A stretch of 64,000 bases of DNA, taken from assembly GCF_011038785.1 (NCBI RefSeq), contig NZ_JAAKDT010000001.1:1-64000 (forward strand), in the 5' to 3' direction. How positions within the stretch are numbered: position 1 is the stretch's first letter; each line of letters opens with the position of its first letter. The position numbers and the translations under genes were made by a program. Positions 24,707-33,465 of the stretch are shown in pieces. The notes under the pieces were generated by a model. The model searched no databases and was not told where the DNA came from. It worked only from the letters and a program-made list of their open reading frames with translations. This DNA is from Parabacteroides sp. ZJ-118 (lineage in GTDB: Bacteria > Bacteroidota > Bacteroidia > Bacteroidales > Tannerellaceae).

Positions 24707-26215
24707 CTATTTCACTTTCATCGGCTGGCAAGGTACCGTAAACCAGAATGTAGAGCCCTTTCCTTCCTCCGACTCAACCCCGATTTCACCTTTCAACCTC
24801 TCAATGATCGTCTTGCAGATAGAAAGCCCTAATCCTGTTCCTTGCTTAAAATTGTTCAATTTCACGAAACGATTGAATATGCTCGCTTGAGACTCCTTCT
24901 TGATCCCTATCCCCGTATCCGTTACGTAGACATAGATTCCATCATCGGTCAAACGATAGCCAAACCGTATAGAACCCGAGCTGGTGAACTTCACAGCGTT
25001 GGAAAGGAAATTGGTCAAAACCTGAGTCAAACGAGTCTTTTCCGACACAATACAATAATCATTACCGTCCGACTCAAAGATTACCTTTACATCCGGGGTC
25101 ACTCTCGAGGAAAAAGCTTGCTGCTGGGGAGCAAATATCTCATTCAAACGCAGAGTCGTATAAATAAACTCCATCTTTCCGGACTCGATCTTCGAAATAT
25201 CCAGGATATCACCGATCAACTGCAACAAAAACTCATTACTGCTCTTTATGACCCTCAGATATTCTTTTTTCTCCTCCTCATCTTCACTCTCAGCCAATAA
25301 GGAGGAAAAGCCAACGATGGCATTTAAAGGAGTACGTATCTCATGGCTCATGTTGGCGATAAAAGCAGACTTCATCCGGTCGCTCTCTTCCGCTAAACGC
25401 TTGGCTTGCACATCCGCCTCATGCTGTTTATCGACAGTCATATCCCGAAGGATCCCGATCGAGCGAATCGGCTTGCCTTCCGGATCGGTCTCATAGACCT
25501 CACCGACCTTCTCGAGCCAGACATACTCATCCGAGAAATAGCGACAAGGGAAACTAAATCGCACGGAATCGACCTCGCCCCGCATGAAAGCGGTTGTAAT
25601 ATCCTCGTATACCTTCCGATAATCCGGATGGATCTTCTCCACAAAACTAGCGTGGGCGATCTGCACATGCTTGATCTGGCCGTTTTCTTCCAAGGAAAGC
25701 TCCTCCGTACCGTTTACCAGATCCCAAAGCCACGGGTAAATCTTACCGGCTTGACATGCGAGCGCCAAGCGTTTATTATAGCTATGCAACTCCTCCTCTA
25801 CCTGCCTTTGCTTTGTAATATCCCATGAAATTCCCACTAAATAAGGAGGCTTGCCCTCACGTGGCGCTAGCAGTTTCATCGTATCCATAGTACGCAAGAC
25901 ACCTTTCGAATCGATCATTTGTTCCTCGAAACGCTGCTTCCTTCCCGTTTTCACTACCTCCTCGTCCTTATTTCTGAAAGATTGGGCAACAACCGGATCT
26001 GGGAATAGGTCAAAATCTGTTTTTCCGACCACATCTTTATGATATTGTCCGTAAAGTTGGTCCATCAAAGGACTGGAGTACACATACCTGAAGTCATCAC
26101 CCGTATCCTTCACGAAAAAGTAGATGGGCAACGAGTCCACGATGTTAGATAACGATCTTACTAAATCTCTATAATCCTGTTCCAAAGTTTTGTTTCTCGT
26201 GATATTAACTTCCAT
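24707..26215 (-). CDS. Two-PAS sensor histidine kinase
   Basis: 502 aa from the ATG at 26215; the in-frame upstream part (to 26374) is hydrophobic but overlaps the tex promoter and start and is not adopted. Two PAS domains (about 20-145; second 150-275 with [12 protein letters not shown] and a PAC-like [14 protein letters not shown]), HisKA with [20 protein letters not shown], HATPase_c with DTGIGI and [10 protein letters not shown]. No receiver. The catalytic half is very similar to the kinase at 18925-20196, suggesting duplication. The partner regulator is not in this region. Confidence 0.9.
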   Translation of the reverse strand: MEVNITRNKTLEQDYRDLVRSLSNIVDSLPIYFFVKDTGDDFRYVYSSPLMDQLYGQYHKDVVGKTDFDLFPDPVVAQSFRNKDEEVVKTGRKQRFEEQMIDSKGVLRTMDTMKLLAPREGKPPYLVGISWDITKQRQVEEELHSYNKRLALACQAGKIYPWLWDLVNGTEELSLEENGQIKHVQIAHASFVEKIHPDYRKVYEDITTAFMRGEVDSVRFSFPCRYFSDEYVWLEKVGEVYETDPEGKPIRSIGILRDMTVDKQHEADVQAKRLAEESDRMKSAFIANMSHEIRTPLNAIVGFSSLLAESEDEEEKKEYLRVIKSSNEFLLQLIGDILDISKIESGKMEFIYTTLRLNEIFAPQQQAFSSRVTPDVKVIFESDGNDYCIVSEKTRLTQVLTNFLSNAVKFTSSGSIRFGYRLTDDGIYVYVTDTGIGIKKESQASIFNRFVKLNNFKQGTGLGLSICKTIIERLKGEIGVESEEGKGSTFWFTVPCQPMKVK

Positions 26216-26334
26216 GGTGATTATTTTGATCAAAGGACTGAATATTTCGACCGTAAAATTCTTGAAAATTAATGAAAGATACAAATAATAAGCCCAAGAA
26301 GTGAACACCCCGGCCGAAAATACAAGCAAAATCG

Positions 26335-26342
26335 TATATTTG
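26335..26342 (+). promoter_or_regulatory. -7 box for tex
   Basis: TATATTTG, 25 bp before the tex start codon. No clear -33 TTG was found. Confidence 0.65.
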
Positions 26343-26367
26343 CACTCCGATTCTAAGATCACTAGAT

Positions 26368-28494
26368 ATGACAAATGTATTTCACTCGCTTATAGCCCGT
26401 CTTCTACAAATTCCGGAAGGACAAGTGGAACGGACAATCGGGCTCTTGAACGAAGGCGCTACCATACCTTTTATAAGTCGTTACCGGAAAGAGGTGACCG
26501 GAGGATTAGACGAGGTGCGAATCGGTGCCATCAAAGATCAACTGGATAAACTGACGGAACTGCGCAAACGAAAGGAAACGATCCTTACCACGATAGAAGA
26601 GCAAGGGAAACTTACTCCCGAGCTCCGGAAACGTATCGAGGAATCTTGGGATAGCACCGAGATCGAGGACTTATATCTCCCGTACAAACCGAAACGGGTC
26701 ACCAAAGCGGAGATCGCACGCCGGAAAGGACTGGAGCCCTTGGCTAAGATCGTGATGATGCAAAACGAGAATGACCTATCCGCACGCATCAAGGGCTTTA
26801 TCAAGGGGGAAGTGAAAAGCGCCGAAGAAGCCCTGCAAGGGGCACGGGATATTATCGCCGAATGGATCAACGAGAACGAATCGGCACGTAACACCGTACG
26901 TAACTCTTTCGCTCACACCGCTATGATCACCTCCAAGGTGATCAAGGGGAAAGAAGAGGAAGGCGCTAAATACCTGGATTACTTTGATTTCAGCGAACCT
27001 TTGAACCGGGTCAGTTCCCATCGCTTATTGGCTCTCCGACGGGGAGAGGCGGAAGGAATCCTGCGCGTAAGTATCTCTCCCGACGCAGAATCTTGTCTGG
27101 ATCGTTTGAACCGGCGTTTCGTAAAAGGTCGTGGAGAGGTCTCCGAGCAAGTGGCTACAGCCATCGATGATTCTTTCAAACGTCTGCTGAAACCCTCTAT
27201 CGAGACGGAGTTCTCCAACCAGAGCAAGGCGAAAGCCGATGAGGAGGCGATCCGGGTATTTGCCGAGAACCTCCGGCAATTGCTGCTCGCTCCCCCTTTG
27301 GGACAAAAACGGGTATTAGGCGTGGACCCCGGATACCGTACCGGATGTAAGTTGGTCTGTCTGGACGCACAGGGGAATTTATTGCATAACGAGGCGATTT
27401 ACCCGCATCCCCCTCAGAACGAGAAAGGCAAAGCTGCCGCCAAGGTCGCCCAATTAGTAGCCACATACGCCATAGACGCCATAGCCATTGGCAATGGCAC
27501 GGCCAGCCGTGAGACCGAACAGTTCATCACGGATATCCGATACAACCGCGAGATACAGGTGTTCGTGGTCAGTGAGAACGGAGCCTCTATCTACTCTGCG
27601 TCCAAGATCGCCCGTGAAGAGTTTCCTGAATACGACGTCACGGTACGCGGAGCCGTCAGCATCGGTCGCCGGCTGATGGATCCTTTGGCAGAGTTGGTCA
27701 AGATCGATCCGAAAAGTATCGGTGTTGGCCAGTACCAGCACGACGTAGAGCAAAACGCCTTGAAAAAGAGTTTGGATCAAACCGTGGAGAGTTGCGTGAA
27801 TTTGGTGGGTGTAAACGTGAATACGGCGAGCAAGCATTTGCTGACTTACATCTCGGGATTAGGCCCCGCGTTAGCGCAAAACATCGTGAATTACCGGGCG
27901 GAGCACGGGCCGTTCACTTCCCGGAAAGAACTGATGAAAGTCCCCCGTATGGGAGAGAAGGCTTTCGAGCAAAGCGCCGGGTTCCTACGGATACCTGACG
28001 GAAAGAACCCGTTGGACAACTCGGCCGTACACCCCGAGAGCTACCCGATCGTAGAACGGATGGCCAAAGATCTAAAATGCTCCGTAGCCGATCTGATCAC
28101 TGACAAAGCACTTAAAAAGAGACTAAAACTAACAGATTACCTAACGGATAAAGTCGGGATGCCTACCCTGCTTGATATCATGGAAGAACTGGATAAACCG
28201 GGCCGCGATCCCCGCCAAACAATCCAAGTATTCGCGTTCGATCCCACGGTGAAAACGATCAAGGATTTGAAAGAAGGACAAGTATTGCCCGGTATCGTGA
28301 ACAATATCACCAACTTTGGTTGTTTCGTCGATGTAGGGATCAAGGAAAACGGGCTTGTCCACATCTCCGAACTGGCGGATCGTTTCGTAAGCGATCCTAC
28401 CCAGGTGGTCTCCATCCATCAGCATGTCAAGGTGAAGGTCCTAAGCGTGGACCTATCCAGAAAACGTATTCAATTATCCATGAAAGGGATCTAA
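26368..28494 (+). CDS. tex: Tex family RNA-binding transcription accessory protein
   Basis: 708 aa. Domain order as in Tex: N-terminal HTH-like region (IPFISRYRKEVTGGLDEV near residue 30), central YqgF/RNase H-like domain (from LGVDPGYRTGCKLVC near 316), helix-hairpin-helix (TYISGLGPALAQNIVNYR, near 490) and a C-terminal S1 domain (GIVNNITNFGCFVDVGI, near 640). Tex binds nucleic acid and associates with RNA polymerase. Three bases separate its stop from the ybaK start, so the two are one operon. Confidence 0.95.
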   Translation: MTNVFHSLIARLLQIPEGQVERTIGLLNEGATIPFISRYRKEVTGGLDEVRIGAIKDQLDKLTELRKRKETILTTIEEQGKLTPELRKRIEESWDSTEIEDLYLPYKPKRVTKAEIARRKGLEPLAKIVMMQNENDLSARIKGFIKGEVKSAEEALQGARDIIAEWINENESARNTVRNSFAHTAMITSKVIKGKEEEGAKYLDYFDFSEPLNRVSSHRLLALRRGEAEGILRVSISPDAESCLDRLNRRFVKGRGEVSEQVATAIDDSFKRLLKPSIETEFSNQSKAKADEEAIRVFAENLRQLLLAPPLGQKRVLGVDPGYRTGCKLVCLDAQGNLLHNEAIYPHPPQNEKGKAAAKVAQLVATYAIDAIAIGNGTASRETEQFITDIRYNREIQVFVVSENGASIYSASKIAREEFPEYDVTVRGAVSIGRRLMDPLAELVKIDPKSIGVGQYQHDVEQNALKKSLDQTVESCVNLVGVNVNTASKHLLTYISGLGPALAQNIVNYRAEHGPFTSRKELMKVPRMGEKAFEQSAGFLRIPDGKNPLDNSAVHPESYPIVERMAKDLKCSVADLITDKALKKRLKLTDYLTDKVGMPTLLDIMEELDKPGRDPRQTIQVFAFDPTVKTIKDLKEGQVLPGIVNNITNFGCFVDVGIKENGLVHISELADRFVSDPTQVVSIHQHVKVKVLSVDLSRKRIQLSMKGI

Positions 28495-28497
28495 ACG

Positions 28498-28980
28498 ATG
28501 AAAGAGAAGATTAATAAGACAAACGCGGCACGCTTGCTGGACAAGGCGAAGATCGCCTACCAGCTCGTGCCTTATGAAGTGGACGAGAATGATCTGAGCG
28601 CTACACATGTAGCGGAGCAGCTAGGGGAAGATATCGACCAAGTATTCAAGACCTTGATCTTGCATGGTGATAAAAGCGGTTATTTCGTATGCGTGATCCC
28701 CGGAGCGGACGAGGTGGACTTGAAAAAGGCGGCCAAGGTATCTGGGAACAAGAAATGTGAGATGATCCCCGTGAAAGAATTGTTACCGCTCACCGGTTAT
28801 ATCCGGGGAGGGTGCTCACCTATCGGCATGAAAAAGCATTTCCCTACGTATATTCACCCTACGGCATCCGGCTTCGACAAGATCTATGTAAGTGCCGGAC
28901 AACGAGGCTTACAGATACAGATAGCCCCCGCCGATTTAATCAAGGCGGCGAAAGCTATAGAAGCGGATTTGATCGCATGA
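28498..28980 (+). CDS. ybaK: YbaK-type Cys-tRNA(Pro) deacylase
   Basis: 160 aa, the normal length. YbaK/ProX editing domain with HVAEQLGEDIDQVFKTLIL, KKAAKVSGNKKCEMI, and GYIRGGCSPIGMKK, which contains the conserved GG-SP-G loop that binds the tRNA 3' end. It hydrolyses cysteine mischarged on proline tRNA. Follows tex directly. Confidence 0.95.
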   Translation: MKEKINKTNAARLLDKAKIAYQLVPYEVDENDLSATHVAEQLGEDIDQVFKTLILHGDKSGYFVCVIPGADEVDLKKAAKVSGNKKCEMIPVKELLPLTGYIRGGCSPIGMKKHFPTYIHPTASGFDKIYVSAGQRGLQIQIAPADLIKAAKAIEADLIA

Positions 28981-28999
28981 TCTAACCGTACATGTTGTC

Positions 29000-29401
29000 T
29001 TAGAATTTCTTAAACGTATACGTTCTTCCTTCGCAGCTCATTACCAGTTTCGTTACAGATGACTGCTCAATCGCGAACGTTTGTTTAGGTGAGGTCCAAT
29101 CCGTATAACGCATGAATTGTTCCAAAGGCGTACCTCCGTAGTTGATCAACTCCAGATCCAGTTTCGTATCTCCCTCCAACGTCTTATAACCGAAATTCGT
29201 ACGATAGACCTCCTTTGCCGTGTCATACAATTGGTACTCGAACAAAGAGGTCTGGAAGTTATACCAAACCGTGTCCACCGTCCGGACTACCCCATTCGCC
29301 TCTACGGTTTTCAGTTGCCATTTCCCTTCCAGCTTATGTTCCACCTTGTTACAAGACACCAACGCTACGACAAAACAAGTTATCGCTATCAAATTTTTCA
29401 T
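29000..29401 (-). CDS. Small lipocalin-like lipoprotein
   Basis: 133 aa from the ATG at 29401; an ATG one codon upstream (29404) is equally possible. Signal peptide MKNLIAITCFVVALVSC with the lipobox Cys. The rest (EGKWQLKTVEANGVV at the start of the mature part) resembles Bacteroidetes lipocalin-like domain lipoproteins that fold as a small beta barrel. Role unknown. Convergent with ybaK, with only 19 bp between stops. Confidence 0.75.
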   Translation of the reverse strand: MKNLIAITCFVVALVSCNKVEHKLEGKWQLKTVEANGVVRTVDTVWYNFQTSLFEYQLYDTAKEVYRTNFGYKTLEGDTKLDLELINYGGTPLEQFMRYTDWTSPKQTFAIEQSSVTKLVMSCEGRTYTFKKF

Positions 29402-29531
29402 CATAATCCTCGTACTTATATACCTATATCGATTTGAGACGTCAAAGAAAAGAATTAATTTCCAAAGGACAAAGTTTTTAAGGATATCCCAGCCGCAAAT
29501 ACCCGGAACTTTTCCTTCCTTCCCTTTGTTA

Positions 29532-29563
29532 ATTGGGTAATTACAATACAAATATTACCCAAT
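29532..29563. promoter_or_regulatory. Perfect 10-bp inverted repeat abutting the DUF308 start codon
   Basis: ATTGGGTAAT (29532-29541), 12 bp, ATTACCCAAT (29554-29563). The second arm ends at the base before the ATG. It could be an operator or an RNA hairpin that hides the ribosome site. A regulator is not identifiable from sequence. Confidence 0.7.
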
Positions 29564-30145
29564 ATGAAAACATTGATTGATAAAATGGATTACGCGGTCA
29601 AGAACTGGTGGCTGTCACTATGGGTCGGGCTGCTTTACGTCATTGTCGCTATTTATTTGATGTTCGCGCCATTGGCGAGCTACGTAGCGCTTAGTATCTT
29701 ATTCAGCGTCTCCATGTTCGTAAGCGGCTTGTTCGAGATCGCTTTCGCCTTGGCGAACAAAAAGTGTATCAACAGCTGGGGATGGTATTTGGCCGGAGGT
29801 ATTATCGACTTGATCTTAGGTATATTCTTGATGGCAAGCCCGGGACTTAGCATGGAGGTGCTTCCGTTTATCTTGGCATTCTGGCTTATGTTCAGAGGCT
29901 TCTCGGCTACCGGTTATTCGATGGACCTGAAACGATACGGTACACGGAACTGGGGATGGTACATGGTATTCGGTGTCTTGGCAATCCTTTGCTCCATCGG
30001 CATTATCTGGCAACCTGCTTTAGGAGCCTTCACGTTGGTTTACATGATCGCTTATGCCTTATTGGTAATAGGTATATTCCGTGTCATGATATCCTTCGAA
30101 CTGAAAAGCTTGCATAAACGGAATAAAGAGGCACAAGCGGAGTAA
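29564..30145 (+). CDS. HdeD/DUF308 family membrane protein
   Basis: 193 aa with six predicted transmembrane helices in three pairs (first pair about residues 15-55, last pair about 130-175), as in the HdeD acid-resistance family. Typical Gly-Trp turns are visible (NSWGWYLAGGIIDLILG, NWGWYMVFGVLAILC). Role in Bacteroidales untested; likely stress-related inner membrane protein. Alone in its transcription unit, behind an inverted repeat. Confidence 0.85.
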   Translation: MKTLIDKMDYAVKNWWLSLWVGLLYVIVAIYLMFAPLASYVALSILFSVSMFVSGLFEIAFALANKKCINSWGWYLAGGIIDLILGIFLMASPGLSMEVLPFILAFWLMFRGFSATGYSMDLKRYGTRNWGWYMVFGVLAILCSIGIIWQPALGAFTLVYMIAYALLVIGIFRVMISFELKSLHKRNKEAQAE

Positions 30146-30207
30146 GTCTGATTCAAGGATTAATTGGTCTATTTTTAAATCGCCAAGCGAATCAAAGGCA
30201 TTTTTAC

Positions 30208-30215
30208 TACTTTTG
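30208..30215 (+). promoter_or_regulatory. -7 box for the AraC-type regulator
   Basis: TACTTTTG, 25 bp before the ATG at 30241. Confidence 0.6.
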
Positions 30216-30240
30216 TGTTCAGTCATTAATAAAATAACGG

Positions 30241-31077
30241 ATGAACGCAAACTTACCGCAATTAGATTTGCCCCGGGATTATGTCGTGGGAAATGACATT
30301 ACCGAGGCAATTTTAAATTTTTACAAGCAGACTTGCCGGTTAAAGGCAGGTATTTTCGTTTTATGCGTCGAAGGTAATTTAAGGGTATCCATCAACTTGA
30401 CAGAGTACACGTTGAAACCGAATGATTTCATCTCCTTGATGCCGGGAAGCATTATTCAGTTCTGCGAGCAGGAGGAGAGTTTCCACCTTTCCTTTATCGG
30501 ATTCTCATCCGTGTTCATAGACTGCGTGAACATGATAAAGTCTACGATGAGCGTCTTACCCGCTATCTACGAGAATCCGATCATATCACTGAGCGAGGAC
30601 CGGGCCAACTTCATTAACGATTATTTCCATTTGCTAGAGCGGGTACAAGCGAAGGAGAAATCCATAAACAGGGAGATGGTGAAACATATCCTGCTTACCA
30701 TGATCCATGGGATCAGCGACTTGTATCAAGGGAAATCATGGCCTAACAAGATAACGACCCGTAGCGACGAGATCCACAAGAAATTCATCCAACTGGTGAT
30801 AAAAAATTATACCTCAAAGCGACAAACGGCTTTTTATGCCAGCCAACTAAGTATTTCTCCCCAGCACCTCTGCATGATCATCAAGCAAAAGACCGGACGC
30901 TCCGTATCCGATATCATAGCCGATATGATAATCATGGACGCAAAATCACAATTAATGGCTACGGACCTGACTATCCAAGAGATATCTTACTCCCTGAACT
31001 TCCCGAATGTGTCCTTTTTCGGCAAATACTTTAAACGGTACGTAGGCGTATCTCCACAGAAGTTCAGAAACAGTTAA
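30241..31077 (+). CDS. AraC family transcriptional regulator
   Basis: 278 aa. N-terminal cupin-like sensing part (about 30-110, with LKPNDFISLMPGSII) and C-terminal AraC double helix-turn-helix (about 180-278; ASQLSISPQHLCMIIKQKTG for the first, IQEISYSLNFPNVSFFGKYF for the second). Target genes are unknown; the neighbouring DUF308 gene with its inverted repeat is a candidate. Its own promoter is visible. Confidence 0.9.
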   Translation: MNANLPQLDLPRDYVVGNDITEAILNFYKQTCRLKAGIFVLCVEGNLRVSINLTEYTLKPNDFISLMPGSIIQFCEQEESFHLSFIGFSSVFIDCVNMIKSTMSVLPAIYENPIISLSEDRANFINDYFHLLERVQAKEKSINREMVKHILLTMIHGISDLYQGKSWPNKITTRSDEIHKKFIQLVIKNYTSKRQTAFYASQLSISPQHLCMIIKQKTGRSVSDIIADMIIMDAKSQLMATDLTIQEISYSLNFPNVSFFGKYFKRYVGVSPQKFRNS

Positions 31078-31199
31078 GATAAAATTAAATGTAACGAACG
31101 GCTCTTTCATTTAGAATCCAATGACCCGTGCCACCTCCAAAGCAAAAGTATTTCAAATGAAACATACATGAATGTAACAGAAAAAATATCACTTTTTGC

Positions 31200-31228
31200 T
31201 TGTAGTTCCCAAAAAAGCGTTACCTTTG
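31200..31228 (+). promoter_or_regulatory. Promoter of the phenylalanine/tyrosine operon
   Basis: TTG (31200-31202), 18 bp, TACCTTTG (31221-31228). Start of transcription near 31235, about 20 nt before the leader peptide. Confidence 0.8.
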
Positions 31229-31253
31229 CCGCATATTTAAAGACAAAGAGACG

Positions 31254-31328
31254 ATGAATCGATTTAGCTTTACATATTACTTTTATTACTTTTACTTTTG
31301 CGGAGTAAGGGCAGGAGTTTGTATGTAG
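31254..31328 (+). CDS. Phe/Tyr-rich leader peptide of the aromatic operon attenuator
   Basis: 24 codons and a stop: MNRFSFTYYFYYFYFCGV and six more residues. Residues 4-15 contain five Phe and five Tyr out of twelve. This is the control-codon pattern of a leader peptide: ribosomes stall when charged Phe-tRNA or Tyr-tRNA is scarce. The last part of the ORF carries GGCAGGA (31310-31316), complementary to the 5' arm of the downstream terminator. Preceded by GAGACG as a modest ribosome site. Too short for normal gene finders. Confidence 0.9.
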   Translation: MNRFSFTYYFYYFYFCGVRAGVCM

Positions 31329-31364
31329 AGCGTTGATGATTGAATATAGATATCAATAAAATAT

Positions 31365-31397
31365 AAAGTCCTGCCGATTTCGGTGGGACTTTTTTTG
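31365..31397 (+). terminator. Attenuator terminator of the phe/tyr operon
   Basis: Stem AAAGTCCTGCCG with CGGTGGGACTTT (12 bp including two G-U pairs), loop ATTT, then seven T. The 5' arm (TCCTGCC, 31369-31375) can pair instead with GGCAGGA in the leader peptide ORF to form the antiterminator. All elements of classic ribosome-mediated attenuation are present. Confidence 0.93.
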
Positions 31398-31432
31398 TTT
31401 GTGACAGTTTAGAGTAAAAATAGAGAAACAAG

Positions 31433-32278
31433 ATGAAAAAGAAAGTAGCGATACAAGGAATAGCCGGTTCGTATCACGACATCGCCGCCCGTAATTATCA
31501 TGAAGGTGAAGAAATAGAGATCATCCCTTGCAGTACGTTTCGGGATGTTATCACGACGATCAGGAAAGACCCGTCCGTACTAGGCATGATGGCCATCGAG
31601 AATACGATAGCGGGAAGCCTCCTTCAAAACCATGAGCTGATCCGTGAGAGCGGACTGAGCGTCACAGGCGAGTATAAGCTACGCATCTCCCATTCCTTGG
31701 TAGCTCTTCCGGGAACCTCTATACATGATATAACGGAGATCAACTCCCACCCGATCGCGTTGATGCAATGTACCGATTACTTGGATACCTTGCCCAACGC
31801 CAAGGTGGTAGAGAAAGAGGATACCGCCATGAGCGCCCGGTGGATCTCGGAGAACCAGCTGAAAGGACACGCGGCGATATGCGGAAAACTAGCCGCCCAG
31901 ATCTACAAGATGGAAGTCCTCGCTGAGGGGATCGAGACAAACAAACGGAATTTCACCCGCTTCCTCGCTATAGCGGACCGCTGGACGGCGGATGAGATAC
32001 TTCGAGGGACCGATAAAAACAAATCCTCTCTCGTATTCGCTCTTCCTCACACTTCCGGCAGCCTTTCCAAAGTTCTCTCCGTCCTCTCTTTTTACGACAT
32101 GAATCTCTCTAAAATACAGTCCTTGCCTATTATCGGGCGTGAATGGGAATACTTGTTCTACATCGATCTTACTTTCACGGATTTCACCCGTTACAAACAA
32201 GCGTTGGACGCTATCAGACCGTTAACAAAAGACTTAAAAATATTAGGCGAATATGCAGAAGGAAGACAAAGTGTGTAA
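31433..32278 (+). CDS. pheA: Prephenate dehydratase
   Basis: 281 aa, monofunctional. It converts prephenate to phenylpyruvate. The catalytic domain (1 to about 185) starts VAIQGIAGSYHDIAA and contains the conserved TRF motif (NKRNFTRFLAI). The C-terminal ACT domain (about 200-275; LPHTSGSLSKVLSVLSF, then KIQSLPI) is the Phe feedback site. First structural gene after the attenuator. Its end overlaps the aminotransferase start by 26 bp. Confidence 0.95.
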   Translation: MKKKVAIQGIAGSYHDIAARNYHEGEEIEIIPCSTFRDVITTIRKDPSVLGMMAIENTIAGSLLQNHELIRESGLSVTGEYKLRISHSLVALPGTSIHDITEINSHPIALMQCTDYLDTLPNAKVVEKEDTAMSARWISENQLKGHAAICGKLAAQIYKMEVLAEGIETNKRNFTRFLAIADRWTADEILRGTDKNKSSLVFALPHTSGSLSKVLSVLSFYDMNLSKIQSLPIIGREWEYLFYIDLTFTDFTRYKQALDAIRPLTKDLKILGEYAEGRQSV

Positions 32279-33431
32279 TATTACACCCGCTAACCGTGTA
32301 GGTAGTGTACAGGAATACTACTTCTCCAAGAAATTGAAGGAAGTAGCCGAGATGAACGCCGCAGGCAAGAACGTCATCAACCTTGGCGTGGGCAGCCCCG
32401 ACCTTCCTCCTTCGGAACAAACCATCGAGACGTTGTGTGAACATGCCCGCAAAGCGAACGAGCACGGTTATCAGCCGTACGTCGGCATACCGGAACTGCG
32501 TAAAGGATTCGCCGACTGGTACAAGACATGGTATAACGTAGACTTGGATCCGAGAACAGAGATCCAGCCGCTCATCGGCTCCAAGGAAGGTATCTTGCAT
32601 ATCTCGCTGGCATTCTTGAATCCGGGGGATGGCGTACTGGTCCCGAACCCGGGATATCCGACCTATAGTTCTGTCAGCAAGCTGGTAGAGGCTCGCTTGA
32701 TCCCTTACGAGCTGAAAGAGGAATGGGGATGGCAACCGGATTTCGAGGAACTGGAGAAAATGGATCTCTCCAACGTAAAGCTGATGTGGACCAATTATCC
32801 GAATATGCCCACCGGGGCGAACGCTAGCGTAGAACTATACGAGAAGCTGGTGGCCTTCGGCCGGAAGCATGGCATTATCATATGTAATGATAACCCGTAT
32901 AGCTTCATCTTGAATGAGCATCCGCTAAGTATCTTAAGCATACCGGGAGCCAAAGAGATCTGTATCGAGATGAACTCCATGAGTAAGGCGCATAATATGC
33001 CGGGTTGGCGTATGGCGATGCTGGCTTCCAACGCCCAATTCGTCCAATGGATACTGAAGGTAAAAAGCAATATCGACTCGGGACAGTTCAAACCGATGCA
33101 ACACGCGGCGGTAGAGGCCCTGAGCGCGAAGAAAGAGTGGTACGATAACATGAATCGCGTCTACCGTAGCCGCCGGGACCTTGCCGGACAAATCATGCGC
33201 ACGTTAGGATGCGAGTACGACGAGAGCCAAGTAGGAATGTTCCTTTGGGGACGTATCCCCGACTCCGCTGAGAGCGGTGAGGCTATCGCCAACAAGGTGC
33301 TATACGAGGCAAACGTATTCCTTACACCGGGATTTATCTTCGGTAGCCGTGGCGAGCGTTATATCCGTATATCTCTTTGCTGCAAGAACGAGACTTTGGA
33401 AGAAGCCTTGAAGCGAATTGAAAATTTATAA
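32253..33431 (+). CDS. PLP-dependent aromatic aminotransferase (fold type I)
   Basis: 392 aa. Class I/II aminotransferase with LGVGSPDLPPSEQ near the start, NPGYPTYSS, NYPNMPTGA, the PLP-binding Lys in NSMSKAHNMPGW and the Arg near the C-terminus in RYIRISLC. Within this operon it most likely interconverts phenylpyruvate/4-hydroxyphenylpyruvate with Phe/Tyr, or prephenate with arogenate. Older annotations may call it LL-diaminopimelate or aspartate aminotransferase; context favours the aromatic role. Confidence 0.88.
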   Translation: MQKEDKVCNITPANRVGSVQEYYFSKKLKEVAEMNAAGKNVINLGVGSPDLPPSEQTIETLCEHARKANEHGYQPYVGIPELRKGFADWYKTWYNVDLDPRTEIQPLIGSKEGILHISLAFLNPGDGVLVPNPGYPTYSSVSKLVEARLIPYELKEEWGWQPDFEELEKMDLSNVKLMWTNYPNMPTGANASVELYEKLVAFGRKHGIIICNDNPYSFILNEHPLSILSIPGAKEICIEMNSMSKAHNMPGWRMAMLASNAQFVQWILKVKSNIDSGQFKPMQHAAVEALSAKKEWYDNMNRVYRSRRDLAGQIMRTLGCEYDESQVGMFLWGRIPDSAESGEAIANKVLYEANVFLTPGFIFGSRGERYIRISLCCKNETLEEALKRIENL

Positions 33432-33465
33432 CTGAAAATTGAAAATTAAACTATAGATCACAAAG

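Noticed and set aside
26216-26374. Hydrophobic N-terminal extension of the two-PAS kinase
   Set aside because: It would overlap the tex promoter and start codon; the ATG at 26215 gives a normal PAS kinase. Not fully excluded, since it could be a membrane anchor.
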